Positions 1-11,800 of a DNA stretch of 64,000 bases are shown here, one piece after another. How positions within the stretch are numbered: position 1 is the first letter of the stretch; the number at the start of each line of letters is the position of its first letter. Position numbers and translations under genes: made by a program. This DNA is from Hydractinia symbiolongicarpus (Eukaryota; Cnidaria; Hydrozoa; Anthoathecata; Hydractiniidae). The notes under the pieces are model-generated. The model was given only the letters and a program-made list of their open reading frames with translations. It did no database searches and was not told the origin of the DNA. The DNA lies in contig NC_079875.1 in the NCBI RefSeq assembly GCF_029227915.1, positions 3,844,001 to 3,908,000 on the forward strand, written 5' to 3'.

Positions 1-689
1 TGATGTGTCACGTTAAAACACAGTTCAAGGGCAACTAGCCTTGCTTTTTTTACTTTGAATGTTAGTGTAAACAGAAAAATCGGTAGTTTTGCAGCAGTGT
101 AAGTATATAACATTTAATCCATGCCTATGTTTTTATTTTTAGCCATTTTAGTCAAAATACTTTCCAATAAAATATAGAAATATATTCTGCCTGTTTAACA
201 AGGGACCAGGAACCAAAGACCAACTATCTGGGATTATTTATTAAATAAAATAGCCTGTAGTATTAAATACATAATGTTAATATAACTGTCCACAAATTTA
301 AGTATATCTAGTGTTCCTTAAGACATCATTGTGTACCCTCTAATTGACATATTAAATATAAACATCGTTCTGAAATGTATATAACTGATGATAGTAGCCA
401 ATCATGAGCAAACACAATACATTTTTTTGACTTCAAGAAAACCTAAACAGAGTTCATTGGTGAATGCACTGATGAGTGCTCTAACATGAATATTTTTGAT
501 ACTATATGATGTGCTCAAGTTTTCTGACATCATCATCATTCCTGGCTTGAATGTTCTTTTTTCATGATACATGTGCTTGACGTAGGTATATTAATGACTT
601 TCCATTCAGACAGACAGATAAATGTGCATATTTTACATGGCTAGCCTCACAAATATCAAGGGATATACCCTGTTTATTATTTCCAGGAG

Positions 690-895
690 GGGCCATGGCT
701 TAGATGGGGAGTCCTAGAGTATTTAATGCTCATTAAGAGTTACACAGACCCAATTAGGTACGCTCTACCTCGCATGGCTTGGGTTATTCCGGGGCTATGA
801 TAACAATCACTTACTTTTATTGAATCTCTGCCAAGGAGAATAGAATCTGGGTATCCCGCACAAATTACGAGAGTTATAACCAATAAGCTACCATA
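690..895 (-). repeat. Possible tRNA-derived SINE remnant
   Basis: On the minus strand, about 895 to 840 resembles a decayed tRNA head: a box-A-like stretch (TAGCTTATTGG) is followed about 35 bases later by a box-B-like CCCAGATTCTATTC. The promoter boxes diverge from consensus and no target-site duplication was found, so this could be chance. Confidence 0.3.
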
Positions 896-1194
896 ATATT
901 AGATCTTAAGTATTGTTTTGAACTTGAATTAATATGCATCAAATTTGTCCTTATTACCTCCTACCAAGTCTTTCTATGTCTACCTCTGGGTTTTTTCTTA
1001 AGAACTACAACTCTCTACACCCAATTATCCCATTCAATTATCCTAATGGCCCAAACAACTCAATCATCTTATAGGGGCATGCCCTAATTTTCAGAACGAA
1101 GTATGAAGACTTTTATGCCACGTACGGTTATGCGATCGTCATTTTACAACAAAACGTTGCTCTTTTTAAGTTTAGTATGGTTCATCAGTTTATA

Positions 1195-1450
1195 ACGAAA
1201 TATTGAGAAGTGTAAGCGTTGTACAGTTGTGTGTTGTTAAGAGAAAAATACAGCGATTTCTAAACCCAGTGTAGGAACTGGGTGTTTTCATTAGGCAAAA
1301 GTTTCATAGGCCTTTATCTGTTGAAAATGGTATGTCATTTCAACAATGGCAAGTTTATGCCATGGTAGTGCCGTTGTTTAACATCCCAACCATGACAAAA
1401 TTTTAATTAAAGTTGCTGGCCATTGTCAAGAACTTGGAAAGCCATCAAAA
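1195..1450 (+). promoter_or_regulatory. Candidate 5' UTR exon of the NO VEIN-like gene
   Basis: A near-consensus donor, CATCAAAA|gtaagt, lies at 1450/1451. The next good acceptor on the plus strand is the tttttttag at 2823, just before the start codon at 2853. A noncoding first exon here would explain that acceptor. The 5' boundary is a guess. Trans-splicing of a leader onto 2824 is the alternative. Confidence 0.3.
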
Positions 1451-2832
1451 GTAAGTATTTTTAGAACGATCTTTTTACTCTAGTTATTTACAAATTGTTT
1501 GAATTAATTTGATAGCAAGCAAAACATAAATCTTTTAAAAGGAACATTCTCTCACAAAAAATATAAGAAAACAATAGAAAAATTCTGGTTTTTAGACAAA
1601 AATGTATTTGTACTTTTCACCCCTACTATTAGTGCACAAAACGCTTTGTGTACAATTTCTATATAAAATTTTGCAAAAAAGCAAACTTTTTTCTTTGAAT
1701 GCTGGTAGAAATTCTATGTGCAATTCCGTATACTTCGTCTCTGTGCAAGTAAAATTTTCAAAGTTGCCCAACCAGGCAAAAGACCACTGTTGTACTATTG
1801 TATATGTTAAATCTGATATTTTTATGCTGATGTTAGCATTTGTGTTCAAGTTGTGTAAAAATGAATTATTTGTAAGAGAATAGAACATTATTTCAAAAAA
1901 TTATTTTTGGGCCCAGGCGTTACTTTTCTAAGAGTAGAGAAACTCTATGACTTTCAAGTCGCTGAGTTGGATGCTTAGCATCTATTTTTACATACTCAGT
2001 ATTGACATCTGGAACCAGGCACACAAAAAATATGTAAAGCATACTATAGTGTTTTTTAAACACAATATGCTGCTTCTATACTTTTGTGGCAGTCTAAGTG
2101 CTAAGCAAAATATAAGTATGGATGAAAGGCCTAAATCATATATAGTTAAAAGAGTTGCCTGATTTACTCTGTTTGGAGCCTAGATCCTTAGCAGTTGGTT
2201 TGTTTATAAAAGAAATGTGTAATAAATAAAAGTACTTCAAAGCTTCATTTAATTACATGGCAGCGTGTTCAGCCTAGAAAAAATGTAAACAAAGAATTTT
2301 TTGAGTATTCAGAAAACTTCCACATTGCATATATAGACACTGTAAACACATAAATTTATAATTAGTCTTTGAGAAAGGTTTAAGTTAAAATTTCTATACA
2401 TTATGTCTCGCTTACTTTTTAACATTTTAAAATGAAAGTAATCAAATCAGCTTTTTTATAAAGAAAAAATTCTTAGAATTCTTAACACAATAGTATCATT
2501 CCTGACTTTAGTAAGATAACTAGTGATAATTTTTTTTGCCTCGCTTGCTTTCTAGACATCATTCTGAAAGTAATTTGATCACCTGCTGTTACCATGAAAT
2601 AAATTCTCAGAATTTTCTTAATATTTTATTACAACAATGTCTTTTACTATTTTCACAAGATAGCTAGTGTTACTTCAGTCATATGATTGAAGTAAACTTT
2701 TTGATGCAAAGAAACAACTTCATAAAATGAGTATGTTTATATCTAATATCCAGTAAAATATTTTTATTGTTTGCTAGTTTGTGTAATTAATTTTGTTCAT
2801 TTCTATTGTTAACTTTTTTTTAGAGGTTAAGG

Positions 2833-2856
2833 ATGCTTAATGTTTTTTCAACATGA
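2833..2856 (+). promoter_or_regulatory. Upstream ORF overlapping the main start
   Basis: After the acceptor ending at 2823, the first ATG (2833) opens a seven-codon frame. Its TGA (2854-2856) overlaps the main ATG (2853-2855) as ATGA. A second, out-of-frame ATG lies at 2840. This layout could limit translation of the long protein or force termination-reinitiation. Confidence 0.45.
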
Positions 2857-5800
2857 CGAAAGGAAGAAGGAAAGTAAAAGATAGAAACATAAAACATGAT
2901 AATGCAAAAAGCACAGAAGAAAAAAACAAGGATAAAATTTCAGGCATTGAGCACAAAGAAATACCAAAACAAAATAAAACCAAAGCCATAGAAGAATTAA
3001 AAATATTTTCTAATACATTTTCACTTGAACCTAGCAATATTCAAGTAAGTTTTGGGGATTTTCCTGCATTACCTTCGTCCAGAACTGATGCAAACCGTGT
3101 AAATAATGTTACTTCTACTGGTGCTGCAGGCCTTGTAAAAAATGTTGCTTCTGGTGCTGCTACAAACAATGTAAATAATGTTGCGGTTAGAGCTTCTGCA
3201 AAACATACAAATACTGCTGTCTCAGATGCTATGACAGGCAAAGTAAATAATGGTACTTCTCATGCTGCTGCAGGTTATGTAGATACTGTTGCTTCTAGAG
3301 CTTCTGTGAACCATGCAAATACTTTTGTTTCAAGTGTCAGTTCAAGCCATAAAAATAATGTTGTTTCCAGTGCTGCCAGAGGCCATGTGAATGGTACCTC
3401 TCATGCTACTGCAGTTCATGTAAATACTGTTGCTTCTGGTGACAATGCTGACAGTGTAAACAATGTTGCCGACGCCCTAGAGGGATTAAGCATTGAACAG
3501 GGGAGTAATCTTTCACATAAGCATGAGAAAGTAAATTCTTCTGCTGAAAATGGAAGTGGTAAGAATGACACATTTATGTTATTTAATATTTAAGTGTTTT
3601 CAGGAATTCACAACTGCACATAATACCCCCCAGGTACTTGGTTTGTGCTTTTCACTACAAGAATACCAGAATTTTCTAAACAAATCTACGTCCTGTTTTT
3701 TTCAATTTTTTGCAAAAAAACTTTGTAAATACATGGCAAAATCACACCAAGTATTTCATGCAGGCTTTTGAATAAGTAAAACTTTTTATTAGTGAACTAC
3801 TAAAAATGCAATTTTTATTAATTATGTATTAAATTAAATTGTTTGGAATTTTTAAAATCTTGGTCTGTGGTTTTTCTTAGAAATTTATTTTTACAACCTA
3901 ATTATTACTGTAATTGTTTTCTTTTATTATGCGAAAACTTTAATGTAAGAAAGTTCTGCGTTTGCACCATTTTGCGTTATAATGAATGCTGATGAAGAAA
4001 AGGTATTTGACCTATACAAATTATCGTTTCTAAACTAGGTGTGTTGACCAAAATGTAGAGAATTGGCCAAAATTTTGGTCCCAGAATGTCCCTAACTCAC
4101 ACAGGAGATAAATAGATATTTCCATCTGTTTCCAAGTTATTTGCCTCAAACTTAGAAGTGCACTGCAGCGGCTTAACCAATAATAATCAAGTTACTGATG
4201 TCAGCCTAATGTGTTAAACGTCAAAAGATTGCTAATTTGTTGTTTATTACCAAATAAGACATAATAACATCCACTTTGCCTATAACAGGCCCACACAGAG
4301 TTGGTATTATCATTTAGGTGCATCATAATTCTCAAGTTGACCTTAAGTACAAATGGTTAAATGGTATGTTTCCTTTAACTTTTTTAGAGAATACTGATAA
4401 TAACATGTCGTGTCCTGTGATAGAAAAAGATCTAATAGATTTGAAGCAGAAAGTGTTAGCTATTCTCACAAGCAGTGGTGGTAAACTGAGTATCAATGAA
4501 GTATGCAATCAATTCAAGGAGCTGTATGGGAAAAATATTAGAAAGTTTTATCGAAAACTTAAAGTTGGGAGAGTTTTAAATTTTTTTCAAAAAAACTTGA
4601 CAGATGTTATTGACATTGATACCGAATCCAAGTCAAATATCACAATGGTATATGAGTACGGAAAAGGACCAACTAGTAAGCCATTTAATGAACAGTTGCA
4701 GAAAATGTCAAAAAAGGACTGTGAAAGACAACTCATAAGGTCTGTTGCACATATCCAGGGCAGTTCAAAACAAACAGCCATTGCCGTGGATGACGAAGAA
4801 GACAGTAGTGATGAAGAGGCATTACCCACCAAAAAAGGTCATTCTTGGAAAGTTCTTGCTCAAAGCGACGGCTTTGTTAAAGAAGATATTGTTCAAAAAT
4901 TCAGTTTTTACCGTGACTTTCAGATGCTTCATGTAGCCTATGTAAAGTATCGCATTATTGTGATGTATAATTGTTATGGACAAAAGTCACTCAGGCTTCA
5001 ATATTTCAATGTATTATTTAAGGAGATGTTCCGGGAAAGTTTTTTTAACAAAGGCATTCTCAAATATTTTATATCAGGGGATGGGGGATCTCCAGATATG
5101 ATCAGAATGTTTTTAAACACATTTTGTTCAGATTTTTTAAAAGTTACAAGTGATCTTCATGTGGAATTAATTCTAAGTATTCCAGTGTTACATATAAAAT
5201 ATCACAGGCAGTTGATTTCAACAGTTGAGAAATTGGAAGGAGTGTGTGCTGCAAGTAGAAATTTAGACCCTACACCTGCAGAGATGATGCTACTTGGCTT
5301 TGCTGGGAATGGTGATATAGATGTAACACGTATACCTGATAGACGTTCTGGTCTTAGTACTATGGTAACAGAATTTCCTGATCCAAGGAATAGACACTTG
5401 CAGGGTCGCGAAAGACCAACTGTTGGTGAAATTAATGAACGTGTCAATCAAATCAGAAATAGGATTTGCAGAGAAGGGCGTTCTGTTAAAATTACAGAAT
5501 TGTTGAAAGAATTATGCCAGTTCTATCAAGTGGGCTCCATACGGGAGTTGCGTCCTTTAGAAAGTCGAGATCTCAGAAAAGATATTGACATTCCAGCTAT
5601 TTTTGAACTCATGCGATTACAAGGAAAGGTAATGTAATTTATTTCTGTTTAGAAATTTAATTCACCTTACTTAACCTTTGCATAATGATGCTAATTTTGT
5701 ACTTGTATTTGGTTATGTCAGTACAGTTAATTGTTGGTTTAGGTCAATGCGTTTATTCAGGCGTTTGTTACATTTCGAAATATATGCACACTACATGAGC

Positions 5801-8800
5801 TTGAGGAAGAACTTTGTAAAATGGAGGGAAAGTCTACTTTTGAGGAATTCAAATTAGGTCCATTACAGCAACAGTTGCTTGTCTACGAAGTATTTCAGTT
5901 TCCACCAACAAAAGATACTATTCCACCAATCACAACATTTGAAGTCTTTCGTCTTCTCTGGAAATGTTTGGATGTCCATCGTTTAACCAATAGCAAGTCT
6001 GGAAAGGAAACTAACAAACTGACGTTACAACAGTTTATGGAGTTTTTCATTGAACAACATAATTTTGTTGATCCATTTGAAAGTGGTGTTAAAATCAGCA
6101 GCATAGCACTTGCTATACAAGTATGTAGATTTCTTTTGCAATACTTAATCGTTATAAAAGCATGTTCTTGACATTTTTGTGATTTATCATCTTTTATTGC
6201 TTGATTACAGTTGTAAAAATGAGAGCAGTGTGGTGTGGTGTAGAGCATGATACAATGATGCTGTCTGAGTTGTATAAGTAGGGAGAATAGGAAAAAATAG
6301 GGACCTGCTTGCAACAAAAGCCTTATACACTTTTCTATGAGCTATGTATTTGAATAACATTAGAGAACAAAAATAAAGTGAGAAATACCATTTTGGAAAA
6401 GCATTTTTTTCTCATTGAGTCATCCTGGTTATGGAAGCTCTTTTTTTAATAAAAACATTTAAACTTTCACATTCTTAGGCCGAAACAATTCACTTTTTAA
6501 AAATGAGTGGTATAAATATTATGTTGTATAAAAAAAACTTATTCGCATCATTTTTACTATTACTAGTTGGTTCACTCGTCTGTTTTATACTCCATTGCGT
6601 GTGTTACGGTTGGGGTACCACTTTGGGTGAAAGACAGACATACGGGTATTTTTATACAAGATAAAAGAGCCTTAATGACAACTAATATGTATGCCACTTT
6701 CTTTCTTATTTGTAGCCACCATAGTGAAATGATGTCTCACTGTTGTCCCATATAAGTGATTATGTGTATTGGAATATTGTTTTCAAGACCTAATTTTCCC
6801 TAAACAAATGATGATTTAATTAAACAATCATTAAAACTAAGACAAAGATTAAGCTATGTTATGTTTCTTTACAATCTCGCTTCGCTTTACTAAGCTTTAA
6901 AATTGATTTTCTTGCTTAGCTAGTTTATAAAAGCTATAAACCAATCAATAAGAGCAAGTGAAATATAAAATTTAAAAGGATTTTATGTGTTTTTGTGTAG
7001 GTGTGTAGGAAGGCTTGGTTTGGTGATTTGCATAATGTTCGTGAAATATCTAAAAAGTTTTCAAAGCAGTTGTGCGATGACTTGGATCAGCATTTGATGC
7101 ATTCGGGGAAGAATATTGTTGGTAAAAATCCACATCGCATTCCTGGAGAGGGTGAATCACTTATACATAAAATCAAGGACTTACCACTGATTGATGCTTT
7201 CAATCAAATATACTCAATGCTCCAAAAATTAAAATATGAAGCTTGCAAAACTTTGCCTAGCACTGCAAACTTGATCAATTTTTCAGATATTACCATGAAT
7301 GCATTAACTATCATTCAAAAGGACACCTTAATGAGCAAGGTTTTTCATGTGCTTTTATCAACAGCACCATTGAAAGTGTTGGAGAAAGATGATGTTGCTA
7401 TTCTGAAATACCTAGGTTTTAAAGACGTAATCAAGGAAATGGTAAAAGAGGAAAAAGAGTTATCTGTAAAGGCTGGAAAAAATATTCAAAGACCTGCAGC
7501 ATCGCCTAAATGTAGGTTTAAACTTTTATAATACAACTGTGAGTTAAGATTGTCAGCATTTTTATTCACCCCTTCTTTTTTATAAATCTAATTTGATGTT
7601 ATACATTTTAAATATATCGGTAATTATTTTTTTTAGCTACTGTGCTGAACGTGACAAAGAAATGGTTGTCCAAAGCAACGGAATGGAGCATCAGTGCTTT
7701 ATCTAACATTGAAATACAAATCGCAGCTGAAATCAATCAGAATTTTACAGCTTTCGATGATTTAGGTCATGGTCCATTTCTAAAGTTTATCTGCCAAGAC
7801 AGAAAGTTGTCTAAGCTAGCTGAAGCAAATTTGAGTAGTTCATTGAGTGGTATCCAGCATGAAATTGGAAAACAAGAAATTGCTGACTTCACAAACCAAT
7901 GTGAAGAAGCATATCAAATGGTATGTTTTTTTTAAATTTGTTATCTTTTTTTGCCAATAGTTTTGTATGTAATTTTGCATAACTGTTCTATTTGTAGCAG
8001 TTTCAAGGACATTTCTTCGAAATTAACTTGTGAATTTCTCTTAAAAACATAAATCCCCGAAAAGGGTTATACTTGGGCTAAACTTTTATGATAATCTGAA
8101 AGTCTAAAATTCAAGGAAAAGGTTATGAAAACTTTTGTGAGCGTTCTGTAGATTGTTACAGGTATGTTAGGAAATATAAAAAACCAAGTTAATGATAATA
8201 CTCAAATCATTAAAGGAAGCACTTTTAAAATACTTAAGAGGAAGTTCCCTAACATTAAAATGGCAGTTACCTTGCCAAGTGACAACTTAAAAAAATGCTT
8301 TAGCAAGTAATGATTGAAACTACCAGCCTAAGTTATATGTGGCTTTACTAATGACATACAAAATACGTGAAAAAGGAGAAAAACCATTAACACATGGTTT
8401 ATGTGCTTCAGCTAATCTGTATGAAATGCCAAACTTGGACTAGTAGCCCTCAATTTGTGATATACTTTCCTATCAATGTGATTTTAATGCAATAAAGATT
8501 TTAAAAGATCTCTACCATTTGGCTAGTTTTTTAACTAAGTGTATACTAGCATATGTAATATAAACCTGTCTTATTCCAAAAAATGATGTATTACTGATTA
8601 TTGCCGTGGTTACGGCCAAAAGCTTTAATAAAATATAACTATTAGCGACTTAAATTTTCATATTTCTGACACTAAAAATGACACTAAAAAACCTATAAAA
8701 GTATATTAAAAAATACTGTTCAACTTTTTATCAGTTGCTAACTGGATAACATGCATCAATTCAGATAAAAAAGAAGTTTAGCTGTCTGAAAAATTTAAAA

Positions 8801-11800
8801 TCTAAAAACTAAAAACTGTTTGTTTGTTTTGATTTAGGAACATGTCACTAAAGCTTTGTTATTGCAATTTAATTTACGAGAAGTTCAAAAACCATTGCAA
8901 AATATAATTACACAGTGCTTTGAGTCAAAACAAAGTGCATCATCAATCATAGCTTATGTTCAAGCATTGCTCTGCGGGTCTGAGTATCAATTAGATTGTT
9001 TGTCTGGTGATAACGCTGACCAAACATTTATTGATTATGCAACAAAGAGTATAAGATCAGCTCCATCTCTGGTAGATTTAAAAGTGTGGACAGGCTGGGA
9101 GAACATCTTTGCAGTTAAACTTGGCACTATTAAACAGTTCTTGAAAAAGTATTTCAGTGGTAAAGAAGTTGATTTTTCGTTACTGGAAACGAACAAGGAT
9201 TGTATTGTAAAAGTGAGGAAGGACTGCTCAATCAATGAACTGTTAACTGCTATGAAAGAATTAGATGCCCAGATGACATCCACTTGTGTGGTATCGATGT
9301 TCATCTCGAACAAACACATCAGCAATGTACCAATGGCATTGCTTTCCAATCACTTTCAGAATGTCTTTTTGAAAATATCTGCCAATGCAAATAAAGCTGA
9401 AGATTTGTTAAAGTTTTGTTTAAATTGTTTTTGTCTTATCCCGTTCCCATTACTGTGCAGCATTATAGTCAAAGTAGGTGTTTTATTTATATATTAGTGT
9501 TATGATGTTCTCCCTTGTCGACATAACAATTTTTTGATTTGTATTTCCCAGTAAATCATAAATTGTTTTTAATCTCAAAAACAACATTTTATGGGGCCAA
9601 AGCCTGAACTTAGACGTTAAACTTGTGATGTTGCAACATTTGTAATAAACATTTGCTGTCAAGGTGCTATAACAATGTATAATAACTTTTTTATAGCTTT
9701 TCCTTGGTCCTTTAAACCAAATTCATGGTCAGTTAAATGTTCCAAAACTGCTGCTAGAAGCTACCCAAGGTTGCTTACAGAAAAGGCGTGTGTTGCACGC
9801 CATAGGAGTGCATATGTCAATTAATGAATGGATGGCAGACTATAAAAACATTTTGGATACACAAAAAGAATTACCACAGCAAGAAAAGGCTCCACGCATT
9901 GAACAATGTGATACTGTGTTGACAGGTAAACTGGTTTTTATATAATATCGTATTTAGTTAAATAAGCGTCTGCAAAATCTATCATTTAGTTTATAAGAGG
10001 GTAAGACTTTTTTGAACATGGATACTATTTTGACGTGATGTTTTTTTGTCCATTGTTGTGGTAGCTAGTACCACAGTAATGGACAAGATTCCTTTTTTTA
10101 TCTTTTGGCTGCATAACGTAAATGTACATTCAGGCTCAGATAGAAATTATTTTTCTAAGCAAATATTAAGTATATTGCATAGCCTTGGTGAATCCTTACG
10201 GGTAGAAACTAAACATACTGTCTAAACTTAACTTTACTATTGTTGCTGTTCATTTGTTGTTTGTGTTGAGAAATATATCATAATTTTTTTAATTTCTTTT
10301 GCAATAAGCATAACGTAAGCATCTTTTAAGGCTGATTTAAATTTTCACTTGCTTAAAATAATATACTAAAATTATAATGCTAGATGTAAAAATGGAGGAA
10401 GATGAAACGTCAAAAATTCAGAATGAGCCGAATGTTGTCTCCGACCAGGATGATGGTAACAAAGAAGAACAGGGTAGCATTTTAAATCAGGTATTTAAAT
10501 TGATACCTCTCGTATCAAATCTTTTATTTGTGTCTGCAGCATTTAATTTTCCATGTTGATTGATTATTAAAAAACTGCTTTTATTTCAACTAACTGTGAT
10601 TTTCATGGGAAGAAATTTTCCTAGATTCACAATTCTGGCATTCGAAAGTTTGTGAAACTTAATCTCACAAATAAAATCGCAAGAATACAAATTTTAAGCG
10701 TGTTAAGGATAGTGATAAACAGGATAGGAATCAGAAGATATTATAGAAGACTGGTATGAATGGAAAAAGATAATTCTCTTTAATCATCTTATCATTTAAA
10801 ATCACACTATTTACAATTTCTACACTTTTGGTTGGTACCATATATTTTTGACTTTAAAACCTTTTTGCTGACTTTTGTTAATTTAGTTGACACCCGATGT
10901 TGTTGTTGATGCTGTTGCTGTTGCTACGGGAAACATTATTGATGTGACAGGTGGTGAGTTTCATTAAGATTTGTTTGTCCACGTTGTAACTAGACATTTT
11001 TTTGACCTTGCAATAATAAGTCTATGCAAAATTGATTGACTTGAAAAATGCATTGTCTGTTTTTACCCAAATTATTTTTGTCTGTGAGGATTATCCCTAT
11101 TATCATTAGCACGAAAAATAATAATTTCAGTAGTCTAGGTAGTGAGCGAGAAAAAAACAAAGGTTAACCGAAAATATTCAAATTTTAAAAATTAAGCTAA
11201 TGGTTCAGGATATAATTAAACAAAAATATCAAAACGCAAAAAAGATATGCCATATTGTACTCTTTACAGTTTATCTAGTCCATATTGGATGTCTAAAATA
11301 TTTTTACAGTAGCTCTCATCCATTATTTGACTTATTTTGATTTTATTATGTTACCATTAATGATGATAAGCAAGAGCATGGAGTGCATTCAAAACAAAAC
11401 ACAATGCAGTTAATCTTACTGCATTTACCTTTCCTGTTTCAACTTCTCTTATTTTTTATACATGTTTCTATCTTCCAAAACATAACATGAGCATGAATCA
11501 AAAAAAGGATGGAAAGATCAAATTGTTGCAAATTTTAACAACATTTCAACAAGAGAATTATGAATCTTCGTATCTTATACTCGAAAGATAAAACAATTCC
11601 TGATTTTCCATTAAACCTACTATCTGTTTAATATCACAGATAATTCTTGCATTTATTGTAGAAATATATTTTTGTATGTCCAATGCATGGCATAGCTTGA
11701 TCAGTAAAATCGAAAATTAATCTCCCTGTAAAATTAAATTTCTGCATGCAATTCTTGAAAACGTCAATGAAAAAAAGTTGATTAGATCAAATCTCAGCTG

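Larger units (their letters stand above)
1..2823. other. Gene-free upstream region
   Basis: AT-rich DNA with stops in all frames over most of its length. Short open frames near 1600-1900 occur on both strands at once and show no domain signal, so I do not call them. The only structured parts I see are a tRNA-like SINE candidate around 690-895 and a strong splice donor (gtaagt) at 1451. The donor could end a 5' UTR exon of the large gene that starts at 2853. Confidence 0.5.

Noticed and set aside
1592-1888. Two overlapping frames on opposite strands of about 95 codons
   Set aside because: No recognisable motif, biased hydrophobic composition from AT-rich DNA, and no splice context.
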